Below are positions 24,165 through 33,600 of a stretch of DNA of 64,000 nucleotides, piece after piece. The notes beneath the pieces were generated by a model. It searched no databases. It saw nothing but the letters and a program-made list of their open reading frames with translations, and was not told where the DNA came from. The stretch covers positions 1-64,000 of the forward strand of contig JAEXOY010000018.1 in assembly GCA_023439045.1 (NCBI GenBank). The letters run 5' to 3'. The first letter of the stretch is position 1. Every line of letters starts with the position of its first letter. The stretch comes from Bacillota bacterium (lineage in GTDB: Bacteria; Bacillota; Clostridia; Acetivibrionales; DSM-1351). The translations under genes and the position numbers were made by a program.

Positions 24165-24908
24165 TTGAACAATATACTAACAACATCTATTATTGGCTTG
24201 ATATCAGGCATTACCGGAACAGGTATTGGCGGATTGATAGCCTTTTTTGTGGATAAAAATATAAGCAACAGGCTTCTAGGATTTATTCTGGAGTTTTCCG
24301 CAGGGCTCATGACCTCAGTAATATTCTTTGAACTTTTGCCCGAGGCCTTCAAAATTGCAGGCACCAATCTGACAATGATTGGGGTTGGGATAGGAATATT
24401 AGTTATATTTTTTATGGACGACATAGTCAAGAATATAGATTTTGTAAAAGATACAAAGGGGAACAAAAATCTCTTGAGAGCTGGCATATTGGTTTCTATA
24501 GGGCTAGCGCTACATAACTTCCCCGAGGGGTTTGCTGTTGGATCGGGGTTTGAGGCATCAGTAAAGCTTGGCGTTACGCTGACCGCAATTATAGTAATTC
24601 ATGATGTCCCGGAAGGGATTGCTATGGCGCTTCCGATGAAGCTTGGAGGCTTTTCTGCTAAAAAGGCATTTACTCTGACAATTTTATCAGGAGTGCCGAT
24701 GGGAATAGGTGCGTTAATAGGGGCTGCATTAGGAAGTATATCACAGCAGTTTGTCGGCATATGCTTGGGTTTTGCTGCGGGTGCTATGCTTTATGTGGTT
24801 TTTGGGGAGTTAATCCCTGAATCAAAGAGAATTTATCTAGGTAGAATGTCCTCTATTGGAAACATAATGGGGATAATATGTGGTATAATAGTAACATTGA
24901 TTGGCTGA
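24165..24908 (+). CDS. ZIP family metal transporter
   Basis: This is a divalent metal permease (zinc or iron) of 247 residues and eight helices. The TTG start at 24165 follows TTGGAGGG. The metal-binding helices are clear: ALHNFPEGFAVGSGFEA in helix IV and IVIHDVPEGIAMALPMKLGG in helix V, both with the HNxPEG/HDxPEG motif. The length and motifs match bacterial ZupT/GufA-type proteins. It takes the place usually held by prmC in this gene order and lies 27 bp upstream of tsaC. Confidence 0.94.
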   Translation: MNNILTTSIIGLISGITGTGIGGLIAFFVDKNISNRLLGFILEFSAGLMTSVIFFELLPEAFKIAGTNLTMIGVGIGILVIFFMDDIVKNIDFVKDTKGNKNLLRAGILVSIGLALHNFPEGFAVGSGFEASVKLGVTLTAIIVIHDVPEGIAMALPMKLGGFSAKKAFTLTILSGVPMGIGALIGAALGSISQQFVGICLGFAAGAMLYVVFGELIPESKRIYLGRMSSIGNIMGIICGIIVTLIG

Positions 24909-24935
24909 GAGTAGTTCTAGAAAGGATGACCAATT

Positions 24936-26000
24936 TTGGGTACTAAAGTTATAGAGATATTTGAAGATAATATTGATATGGACAAGCTGGCTGAGCCCGC
25001 ACAGGCTTTGGTAGAGGGTAAGCTTGTTGCTTTTCCGACCGAAACAGTTTATGGACTAGGTGCAAATGCTTTGGATGCTAAAGCTATACAAAAGATTTAT
25101 GAAGCAAAAGGACGTCCATCAGACAATCCTCTTATTGTACATATCGCTAAAAAAGACAGCTTGGCGATGTTGGTAAGCGAAGTTCCCCCAAAGGCAAAGC
25201 TTCTTATGGACGCTTTTTGGCCGGGACCGTTGACCTTAGTATTTAAGAAGAGCGCATTTGTTCCTATGAGTATTACTGCTGGGTTAGATACCGTTGCAGT
25301 TAGGATGCCGGAGCACCCAGTAGCACTTGAGCTTATCAGGTTGGCGGGCATTCCCGTTGCAGCACCATCTGCAAATGTCTCAGGTAAGCCCAGCCCAACG
25401 GAGGCTAAGCATGTTTTAGAGGACCTTAACGGTAAAATAGAGTATTTGGTTAGCGGGGGTAAAAGCAGGGTTGGTCTAGAGTCCTCCGTTTTAGATATTA
25501 CTTCTGATATTCCAGTACTTTTAAGGCCGGGGGGGATTACTCCTGAACAATTGCGAGCAGTAGTCGGAGACATTCAAATTGACAAAACAATTCTAGGCAA
25601 AATAGATGAGGACAATGTACCACGGTCGCCAGGAATGAAGTATAAGCATTATGCTCCTAAAGCAGAAGTTACAATTGTTGAAGGAAAGGATCCACTGGAA
25701 CAGTCCATCAATATTCTCAATCTAGCAGGTGAAAGTAGAAGACAGGGGCGCAAGGTAGGCATCTGTGCTACAAGCCAGACTGTTGGCAACTATAAAGAGT
25801 TTATTACACTTTCAATGGGTGATAGAGAAAGGCCTGAAAGTATTGCATCCAACCTGTTTTCTATACTCAGAGAGTTTGATTCCTTAGGGGTTGATATGAT
25901 ATATGCCGAGTCAGTTGATAACAGTGGGGTTGGACTGGCTATAATGAATAGAATGATAAAGGCTGCCGGTTATAATGTATTCAGGATAAAGCAGGAGTAA
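24936..26000 (+). CDS. ywlC: L-threonylcarbamoyladenylate synthase (Sua5/YwlC type)
   Basis: It makes threonylcarbamoyl-AMP from Thr, bicarbonate and ATP, the first step of the t6A37 tRNA modification. At 354 residues it is the long Sua5 form: a YrdC/TsaC domain at about 15-205 (VAFPTETVYGLGANA, KIYEAKGRPSDNPLIVHI, RSPGMKYKHYAPKAEV linker) and a C-terminal Sua5 domain at about 235-350. The TTG start follows AAAGGATGACC. It sits just upstream of the low-molecular-weight phosphatase, as in the Bacillus ywlC-ywlE region. Confidence 0.95.
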   Translation: MGTKVIEIFEDNIDMDKLAEPAQALVEGKLVAFPTETVYGLGANALDAKAIQKIYEAKGRPSDNPLIVHIAKKDSLAMLVSEVPPKAKLLMDAFWPGPLTLVFKKSAFVPMSITAGLDTVAVRMPEHPVALELIRLAGIPVAAPSANVSGKPSPTEAKHVLEDLNGKIEYLVSGGKSRVGLESSVLDITSDIPVLLRPGGITPEQLRAVVGDIQIDKTILGKIDEDNVPRSPGMKYKHYAPKAEVTIVEGKDPLEQSINILNLAGESRRQGRKVGICATSQTVGNYKEFITLSMGDRERPESIASNLFSILREFDSLGVDMIYAESVDNSGVGLAIMNRMIKAAGYNVFRIKQE

Positions 26001-26018
26001 GTCTTAGGAGATACAACA

Positions 26019-26504
26019 ATGGATAAAAAAGTCACGTTTATATGCACTGGTAATACCTGTAGAAGTTGTATGGCAGAAGGTATTTTCAGAGCGGCTATAC
26101 AAAAGAATAATGAATTATCAGCATTTTCAACTATTTCAAGAGGTATATCTGCCTATGACGGTGACTTAGCGTCATCTCATTCTATAAAAGCACTAAAGGA
26201 ACTCTGGGATATCGACATTTCTCTGCACTCATCAAGGATGCTGTTTGAGGAGGATATTTTATCCTCGTATTTAGTTCTTACAATGACAAGACAGCATAGG
26301 GATTCTCTAAAAAAGCACTATCAAAAATATAGTGATAGAATTTTTACACTAAAAGAGTATGCCTATGGGCACCAAAATAAAGATGACTCGGAGCTTGATA
26401 TTAGAGACCCATATGGAATGCCTTATAACGAATATGAAAGGTGCGCTCAGGATATATTTAAATGCGTTGAGGCGCTAATAGAAAAGCTTAAAAAAAAGTC
26501 TTGA
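26019..26504 (+). CDS. low-molecular-weight protein phosphatase (YwlE-like)
   Basis: A 161-residue phosphatase of the LMW-PTP/arsenate reductase fold. The P-loop CTGNTCRSCMAEG (Cys near residue 10) and the C-terminal acid-loop DIRDPYGMPYNEYERCAQDI are intact. In Bacillus, the neighbour of ywlC and rpiB is YwlE, a protein-arginine phosphatase; its selectivity comes from a Thr in the P-loop (CTGNTCRS), and the same Thr is present here. Arginine-phosphatase activity is therefore likely, though inferred. Confidence 0.9.
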   Translation: MDKKVTFICTGNTCRSCMAEGIFRAAIQKNNELSAFSTISRGISAYDGDLASSHSIKALKELWDIDISLHSSRMLFEEDILSSYLVLTMTRQHRDSLKKHYQKYSDRIFTLKEYAYGHQNKDDSELDIRDPYGMPYNEYERCAQDIFKCVEALIEKLKKKS

Positions 26505-26511
26505 GTTTATT

Positions 26512-26540
26512 TTGACATAAAAAGTATTATGCTATAAAAT
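26512..26540 (+). promoter_or_regulatory. sigma-A promoter of rpiB-upp-comEB
   Basis: TTGACA (26512-26517), exactly 17 bp, then TAAAAT (26535-26540). It lies in the gap after the phosphatase gene and gives this nucleotide/pentose block its own promoter. Confidence 0.75.
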
Positions 26541-26577
26541 AGTTAGGGAAATAATGCACTGTATTTGGAGGATCATT

Positions 26578-27021
26578 ATGATAGCTATTGGAAGTGATCA
26601 TGCAGGATATAACCTAAAGGGTCAGATAGTTGAGTTTTTACAAAAGAAAGGTTTAGAGGTAAAGGATTTTGGAACTTATGGGCCTGAATCAGTTGATTAC
26701 CCTGATTTTGGACAGGCTGTAGCAAAAGCCGTCAGCAGTGGAGAATGTGAAAAGGGAATAGTTATATGCGGCTCAGGTATTGGTATTTCTATTGCTGCAA
26801 ACAAGGTTGCTGGAGTACGTGCGGCTTTGTGTACCGATAGTTTTATGGCCAAGCTTTCCAGGCTGCATAATAATGCTAATGTTTTAGCGCTCGGAGAAAG
26901 AATAATTGGACCTGATTTAGCAATGGATATAGTAGAGACTTGGATTACAACTGATTTTTCAGGGGATAATAGGCATAGCTGTCGAATTCAGAAGATTACT
27001 AACATAGAAAAAAATTTATAA
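26578..27021 (+). CDS. rpiB: ribose-5-phosphate isomerase B
   Basis: It interconverts ribulose 5-phosphate and ribose 5-phosphate in the pentose phosphate pathway. It is 148 residues from the ATG at 26578 (after TTGGAGG); an ATG at 26554 lacks a site. The family hallmarks are MIAIGSDHAGYNLKG at the N-terminus, FGTYGPESVDYPDFG, and the catalytic Cys in IVICGSGIGISIAANKV. Standard length. It is followed 14 bp later by upp. Confidence 0.95.
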   Translation: MIAIGSDHAGYNLKGQIVEFLQKKGLEVKDFGTYGPESVDYPDFGQAVAKAVSSGECEKGIVICGSGIGISIAANKVAGVRAALCTDSFMAKLSRLHNNANVLALGERIIGPDLAMDIVETWITTDFSGDNRHSCRIQKITNIEKNL

Positions 27022-27035
27022 AGTGAGGTAATATC

Positions 27036-27665
27036 ATGCAGAATGTATTTGTTTTTGACCACCCATTAATTCAGCACAAGGTATCATTGTTGAGAGACAA
27101 AAATACCAATACCAAGGAATTTAGAGAATTGGTATCAGAAATTGCAATGTTGATGGGATATGAAGTAACCAGAAATCTACCCTTAAAGGAAGTTGAAATT
27201 GAAACACCCATTGGTATAGCTAAGACAAATATAATTTCAGGCAAAAAGTTGGGAATTGTACCAATATTAAGAGCTGGACTCGGAATGGTTGATGGAATGC
27301 TAAAACTTGTTCCAATGGCAAAGGTTGGTCACATAGGTTTATATAGAGACCCAGAGACTCTTCAGCCTGTTGAGTATTACTGCAAGCTTCCTGTTGATGC
27401 TCAGGAAAGAGAAATAGTTGTTGTTGACCCAATGCTTGCAACTGGTGGTTCAGCATCTGCTGCTATTCAGTTTATTAAGGACAGAGGCGTAAAGAATATT
27501 AAGCTCATGTGCTTGATAGCAGCTAAAAAAGGCATAGAGAGAATGACAAAGGATCATCCTGATGTTGAAATATATTGTGCAGCAGTGGACGAAGTACTAA
27601 ACGACCATGCATATATTGTGCCAGGACTTGGTGATGCAGGGGATAGACTTTTTGGGACTAAGTAA
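27036..27665 (+). CDS. upp: uracil phosphoribosyltransferase
   Basis: It salvages uracil to UMP using PRPP. It is 209 residues long, starting after GTGAGG. The substrate loops are intact: PILRAGLGMVDGML, the PRPP-binding VVDPMLATGGSASAAI and the uracil-binding C-terminus AYIVPGLGDAGDRLFGTK. The order rpiB-upp-comEB-tagO/mnaA is a common Firmicute arrangement. Confidence 0.97.
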   Translation: MQNVFVFDHPLIQHKVSLLRDKNTNTKEFRELVSEIAMLMGYEVTRNLPLKEVEIETPIGIAKTNIISGKKLGIVPILRAGLGMVDGMLKLVPMAKVGHIGLYRDPETLQPVEYYCKLPVDAQEREIVVVDPMLATGGSASAAIQFIKDRGVKNIKLMCLIAAKKGIERMTKDHPDVEIYCAAVDEVLNDHAYIVPGLGDAGDRLFGTK

Positions 27666-27701
27666 AATCTAAATTTGTAAGTTGTGCGGGGGTAATTTAA
27701 T

Positions 27702-28139
27702 ATGAGACCTACTTGGGATGAGTATTTTATGGAAATAGTAGAGCTTATCAAGACTAGATCTACCTGCTTGAGGCGTCAGGTGGGGGCGATATTAGTGAAG
27801 GATAAGAGAATACTTGCCACTGGCTACAATGGTGCGCCTACGGGCTGCAAGCATTGCGAAGAGGTTGGTTGCCTTCGAGCGCAGTTGAACATTCCATCAG
27901 GTCAGCGCCATGAGCTTTGCAGGGCCATTCACGCAGAGCAAAATGCAATTGTTCAAGCAGCTTACAGCGGGACAAGTGTTGAGGGCAGTACCCTTTATGT
28001 AACCTGCCAACCATGCGTACTTTGTGCTAAGTTATGTATTAATGCAGGAATCAAGAGAATAGTTTTTAAGGGTGATTATCCTGATGAACTATCCATGGAA
28101 ATGTTAAATGAAGCTCAAATAGAAGTAGTAAAAATATAA
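27702..28139 (+). CDS. comEB: deoxycytidylate deaminase (ComEB-like)
   Basis: It deaminates dCMP to dUMP for thymidylate synthesis. It is 145 residues, from ATG 27702. Zinc ligands are visible in HAEQNAIVQAA and in PCVLCAKLC; the N-terminal MRPTWDEYFMEIVELIKTRSTCLRRQVGAILVKD is typical of the family. In Bacillus the homologue lies in the come operon, but here it follows upp, as in many Clostridia. A weak hairpin separates it from the fusion gene. Confidence 0.93.
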   Translation: MRPTWDEYFMEIVELIKTRSTCLRRQVGAILVKDKRILATGYNGAPTGCKHCEEVGCLRAQLNIPSGQRHELCRAIHAEQNAIVQAAYSGTSVEGSTLYVTCQPCVLCAKLCINAGIKRIVFKGDYPDELSMEMLNEAQIEVVKI

Positions 28140-28142
28140 AGA

Positions 28143-28174
28143 GCAGAGGGGGCGTAAACCTCCTCTGTTTTCAG
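28143..28174 (+). terminator. weak hairpin between comEB and the wecA-wecB fusion
   Basis: CAGAGG pairs with CCTCTG around an approximately 16-nt loop and is followed by TTTT. It could be a partial terminator inside the gene run. Confidence 0.45.
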
Positions 28175-28191
28175 TACAAGAAGGTGTTTAA

Positions 28192-30480
28192 GTGTCCAGT
28201 GTTTACGAATATTTTATATCATTCACGCTAGCATTTATAGTAGCTTTTTCAGCGACACCAATCGTAAAGAGCCTTGCCTTTAAAGTAGGTGCTATTGATG
28301 TTCCAAAAGATGAGCGTAGAATGCATAAAGAACCTATAGCCAGACTGGGTGGTATAGCAATAATTGCTGGGTTCTTTATTTCAATACTTTTTAGCTTAAT
28401 AAGTTCAGAGTTATTGCATACCGCAACCGGGATTGTGTTTAACAGTGAGTTTATAGGGCTTGTAACAGGTGCTGTTATTATCGCTATATTAGGCATAGTC
28501 GATGACATAAAGGCATTGAGTGCAAAAATTAAGTTGCCGGTTCAAATAATTGCAGCGGTTATTGTTGCTGTATCCGGCATAAGGATACAAACTATTACAA
28601 ATCCATTTTCGGAGGTAGGCGTATCCTTCTTTCCAACTTGGCTTTCATATGTAATTACGATTTTATGGGTTGTGGGTATTACAAATGCAATTAATCTTAT
28701 AGATGGTCTCGATGGGCTAGCAGCTGGAGTATCCTCAATTGCATCAATGTCACTATTCTTTGTATCTGTAATGCGAGCAGACCCTGATATTCATACTGCT
28801 GTTCTTGCAGCAATATTGACAGGTGCATCACTTGGTTTTCTTCCATACAATTTTAATCCTGCCAAGATATTTATGGGAGACACAGGTTCGACCTTCCTAG
28901 GTTTTGTATTAGGAACAATTTCTATTCAGGGTACTTACAAGACCTATACGGCAATTGCCATAGCAGTACCTATTTTGGTTCTGGCGTTACCATTGTTTGA
29001 CACCATATTTGCAATATTAAGAAGACTTGCAAGTGGTAAATCTATTATGGAAGCTGATAGGGGTCACTTACATCATAGATTGGTTGATATGGGGCTTTCT
29101 CAGCGACAATCAGTAGGATTAATATATGTTGCCAGTGCAGCACTTGGGTTGTGCGCGGTAGTTCTTGATTACAAGGGACCCGTCAGTGCAATCATACTTG
29201 TAATAGGGGTTGCTATATTTGTAACGGGTGGCTCTATTTATATGAGAGAGATGAATAATGCAAGCAGGACCAGCGAGGTTCACCATATTGAGAATGCTAC
29301 GAGGCTTGCTGCTATAGGAGGAAGAAGCTTGGAAAGATTAAAGGTTATGACCATTTTCGGCACAAGACCAGATGCTGTTAAGATGGCTCCATTGGTAAAG
29401 GAATTAGAAAGAAATGAAAAAATAGATTCTGTTGTTTGCGTTACAGCACAACATAGAGAAATGCTAGACCAGGTACTTGATATTTTTGAAATCAAACCTC
29501 AGCATGATTTAAATATTATGCAGAGCAGACAGACGCTCACAGGAATTACAACTAGAGCGCTTGAAGGCTTGGAAAAGGTAATGGAAGATGAAAAGCCTGA
29601 TATTGTATTGGTGCACGGTGATACCACTACCTGCTTTGTTGGCAGTCTAGCAGCTTTTTACAAGCAAATAGGGGTGGGACATGTTGAAGCGGGGCTAAGA
29701 ACCTTTGACAAGTACTCACCATTCCCAGAAGAAATGAATCGAAAGCTCACTGGTACAATGGCGGATATTCATTTTGCGCCAACGCCTACCAACAAAGACA
29801 ACCTCTTGAAAGAGGGTGTAAGTGCTGATGCGATCTATATCACAGGTAATACCGTAAATGATGCCCTCAAAACCACTGTGAAAATGGATTATACTTTTAA
29901 CTGTGAGCAGCTAAGGGGCATTGACTTCAGCAAAAAACGTGTTATTGCTGTAACTGCTCATAGAAGAGAAAACTTAGGAGAACCTCTTAAAAATATTTGC
30001 AGAGCACTTGTTGCAATAGTGGACAAGTATGAAGATGTAGAGATTGTATATACGGTACACCTTAATCCTGCTGTTCAGGAGACTGCAAAAGAGATATTGG
30101 GTAACAAGGATAGAGTTTACCTTATACCGCCATTAGACGTACAGGATATGCATAACTTAATGGCTCGTTCATATATGATAATGACCGATTCAGGAGGAAT
30201 TCAAGAGGAGGCACCAACACTTGGCAAGCCGGTGCTGGTTCTCAGAAAAGAAACAGAACGCCCAGAGGCAGTCAAGGCAGGTACTGTGAGACTTGCTGGC
30301 ATTGTTGAAGAAGAGATAATTGAGCATGCTCAGAGCCTCTTGGATAGTAAAGCTGAATATGACAAGATGTCTCATGCAGTTAATCCATATGGCGATGGAC
30401 ATGCATCCGAAAGAATAGTAAAAGCTCTGCTTTATCATTATGGAATCACTGATGAAAAGCCTGAAGAGTTTGAGGCATAG
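28192..30480 (+). CDS. WecA/TagO glycosyl-1-phosphate transferase fused to UDP-GlcNAc 2-epimerase (WecB/MnaA)
   Basis: Two wall-polymer enzymes lie in one 762-residue protein. Residues about 1-360 are a polytopic MraY-like transferase that starts lipid-linked glycan synthesis by adding GlcNAc-1-phosphate to undecaprenyl phosphate: KEPIARLGGIAII, GIVDDIKAL, ITNAINLIDGLDGLAAG, FMGDTGSTFLGF and RGHLHHRLVD. Residues about 380-760 are a complete non-hydrolysing UDP-GlcNAc 2-epimerase making UDP-ManNAc: IFGTRPDAVKMAPLV, AQHREMLDQ, VEAGLRTF..FPEEMNRK and TDSGGIQEEAP. A linker of about 20 residues joins them. GTG start after AAGAAGGTG. No frameshift is needed; these are usually separate genes. Confidence 0.94.
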   Translation: MSSVYEYFISFTLAFIVAFSATPIVKSLAFKVGAIDVPKDERRMHKEPIARLGGIAIIAGFFISILFSLISSELLHTATGIVFNSEFIGLVTGAVIIAILGIVDDIKALSAKIKLPVQIIAAVIVAVSGIRIQTITNPFSEVGVSFFPTWLSYVITILWVVGITNAINLIDGLDGLAAGVSSIASMSLFFVSVMRADPDIHTAVLAAILTGASLGFLPYNFNPAKIFMGDTGSTFLGFVLGTISIQGTYKTYTAIAIAVPILVLALPLFDTIFAILRRLASGKSIMEADRGHLHHRLVDMGLSQRQSVGLIYVASAALGLCAVVLDYKGPVSAIILVIGVAIFVTGGSIYMREMNNASRTSEVHHIENATRLAAIGGRSLERLKVMTIFGTRPDAVKMAPLVKELERNEKIDSVVCVTAQHREMLDQVLDIFEIKPQHDLNIMQSRQTLTGITTRALEGLEKVMEDEKPDIVLVHGDTTTCFVGSLAAFYKQIGVGHVEAGLRTFDKYSPFPEEMNRKLTGTMADIHFAPTPTNKDNLLKEGVSADAIYITGNTVNDALKTTVKMDYTFNCEQLRGIDFSKKRVIAVTAHRRENLGEPLKNICRALVAIVDKYEDVEIVYTVHLNPAVQETAKEILGNKDRVYLIPPLDVQDMHNLMARSYMIMTDSGGIQEEAPTLGKPVLVLRKETERPEAVKAGTVRLAGIVEEEIIEHAQSLLDSKAEYDKMSHAVNPYGDGHASERIVKALLYHYGITDEKPEEFEA

Positions 30481-30510
30481 AAAAAGCATAAAAAGTATTA
30501 GTAAAATTGG

Positions 30511-30546
30511 CTCCCTTAAGGACTATATCCTAAGGGAGTTTTTTAT
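30511..30546 (+). terminator. rho-independent terminator
   Basis: CTCCCTTAAGGA (30511-30522) pairs with TCCTAAGGGAG and is followed by TTTTTTATTT. It ends the prfA-to-fusion gene run. Confidence 0.9.
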
Positions 30547-30654
30547 TTAAGTGAAGGCACATCCTTTATATAGTGAACATATCTTATTGCATTGAATATG
30601 TTAATAGGATATTATGGAATTATGATAAAATAATGGTTAGAGAGGGCGCTGTGC

Positions 30655-33600
30655 ATGAATTTAAGTAAGCTTACAAAGAAGAACAAGTACATAATTATTT
30701 CAGTTCTTATATTGTTAATAGTAGGTTCAGCAGCATTTTTTATAAGTTCAAAACTCTTGAATAGTCAAGCAAGTTCATCTTCACTACCTTCGGAGCAAAC
30801 TTCCATTAAATCAGATATTGAGACGCTTAGTCTTACGCCGCTTGACAATGATAGCACAGGAGTGGCAGTTTCGTCTTCCCTCCTTTTGATGACCTCAAAG
30901 AAATCTGAGCTAGATCCTGAAGACGTAAAAAACAATATCAAGATTACCCCTTCTACTGATTTTGAAATCTCAAAGCATGCAGAGGGATTTTTAATAAAGC
31001 CAAAGAGCAAGCTGATACCCAATAAGGTATATTCAGTTAAATTGTCTTTACCTGAACAAAATGTAAATGAGTCGTGGGCCTTTCAAACACGCAGGAGCTT
31101 TAAAATTGTTGGTACTCTGCCACGCCAAAGAGCAAATAATGTACCTGTGGACTCGGGTATAGAGATAACATTTAGCCACCAGGACATAAAGGAGTTTGAA
31201 AAACATTTTAAAATTGAGCCACAGGTAAACGGCAAATTTGAGTATCACAAAAACGTAGCAGTATTTGCGCCAGAGAGACTGGAATATGGAACTGTATACA
31301 CTGTTACCATCGGTAAAGAGGTATATGTCAAAGGAAGCAAGCAAGCTTTACAGGAGGATTATACATTCCAGTTCCAAACTGCTTCAAAGGAAGAAAAGCA
31401 GCAGCAATCATATATAGGCTTTAGTGACATATGCAACAATCAGCCATCTGATGCTGCACCTAATCTAGGCATTTACATGTCTGAAGATATACTCCAACAA
31501 GACCTTGAAGTAACAGTATACAAATACAAAGATGAAGACAGATTTATTAAGGATTACATGGCACAGTTTAGTGATGATAGCTGGGCGCAGACTAATATGG
31601 ATCAAATGAAGAATATAGATATAAAAACTCTTGATCAAGCCTATACATTTAACACTAAGGCCATTAGGGTAGAGGAACCCTATTACAGTACTTTTCTCCC
31701 ATTCCCAGAGGCGTTATCCGAAGGATACTATTTGGTAGATGTTAAAAGCGGTGAGATAAATACAAGAACATTACTTCAAATAAACGATATGCAGGTGTAT
31801 ATGACCGCCGATAAAAACAGCAGTATTATATGGATTAATGATATGATAAGTGGAACTCCTGTTGCAGGTGCAAATGTGGATCTAGAATCTCGATCCATCG
31901 GGAGGAGTGATACTAGTGGCTTACTATCTATATCAGAGAATATATTTAATAATAAAGAAAAGAGCAGAAGTGCCATTAAGATAGAAAGAGACGGTCACCC
32001 TAGCTTTATAAGTATACTAAATAGCTACCAGAATTACTATTACAGTATGTATGATTATGAGAGCACCACTGATAAGTCGAGCTGGAACTATATGTATTTA
32101 GACCGTTCTACATACCTGCCTAATGACAAAATAAATGTATGGGGGGTTATAAAGCCCCGAAATGGCACTGAGCCTCCACAAAGTATAACACTAAATCTAT
32201 ATGTATATGAATACGCTGAAAATGCTGACGAACCTTTGAAGGATATACTTGATACAAAGGAGATACCCGTAAACAAGTTTGGCACTTATATGGGAAGTTT
32301 TGAGATAAAGGACTTACCAAGCCGATCCTATCATATAGAGGCAGTGTTAGGGGATAAGGTTATATCTGATAAATATTTTGATGTTAATAAATACAAGAAG
32401 CCACAATACGTTTTGAAGGTTACTCCTAATGAGAGGTGCTACTTCCAAGGCGAAACAACAGACATAGACGTATCCTGTGAATTTTTTGAAGGTACACCTG
32501 TAGCAAATGTTGGCGTAAGCTATTCTATAGCGAGAGATGACGAACAAACCTTAAAGCTTAACACAGAGGGAAAAGGGAAAATTGCAGTAACTGTTAATAA
32601 CGATTTATCTTCATGGCAGCCTCAATATCAGAGGGTAGAGGTTAGGTCAAATAACTTAGAGGAAACAGAGCTGTACAATGAAGATTACTATTGGGCTTTC
32701 TCAAGAGATGTAGCTGTTGATTTAAAACCAACCATTGATAAGGGAAAAGTTTCATTATCATTAGCAACAAACAAGATAGACCTCTCAAAAGCAAAAGGTA
32801 GCGAATATTTATATGATGATAATGGAGACCCGATTTTTTTAGGAATGCCTGTAGATAAGGATGTTGAGATAACCCTTTATGAAAAATACTGGGTTGCTAA
32901 AGAGAATGGGCAGTATTATGACTTTATAAATAAAAAGACTGTAGAGAAGTATGAATATGATGAAGTAAATAATCCTATAAGCACCTTTGTGGTAAAAACT
33001 GTGCAGGGTAAGGCAGACTATGACTTTACAATACCAAATTATTCTGATGATAAGATATACTATATTGAGTACAAAACAACCGATTCACGCAATAGAATAA
33101 TACTAGATACTAACTACATATATTCAGGGTATTTTTATGATTATTGGAATAGCTATCAGTCAAACTATGTTTTGAGCTTGGACCAAGACCAGTATGAGCA
33201 GGATGAAAAAATTGAAATGAATTTATATAAAGACAATGAACGTATAAATGAAGTATCAAAAGGAAGTATTCTTTATTTAAGATTACAGGACGGAATCAAA
33301 GAATGTTGGGTATCAACCAAGGGACAACAAATCAAATCGTTTGAAGAAGAATATATACCCAATGTGTATTTCAAGGCAATATATTTTGATGGTAGGTCAT
33401 TGTCCCAAGCTTATGACAAACTAATATCCTATAATTACAGCAAAAAACAACTTACTTTTGATGTCAAGACTGATAAGGAAAGCTATAAGCCAGGTGATAC
33501 AGCAACAGTTAACATATTAGTAAAAGATAAAAAGGGTAATCCATGCAAAGCGCAAGTCAATCTTTCAGTTGTGGACGAAGCCTATTTTTCAATATACCAA

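Noticed and set aside
25097..25573. 158-codon minus-strand frame inside ywlC
   Set aside because: It is antisense to well-conserved TsaC-domain sequence and carries no motif.
28192..30480. fusion as an artefact of a missed stop codon
   Set aside because: The linker codes continuously and normally, and both halves lie in one frame without anomalous composition.
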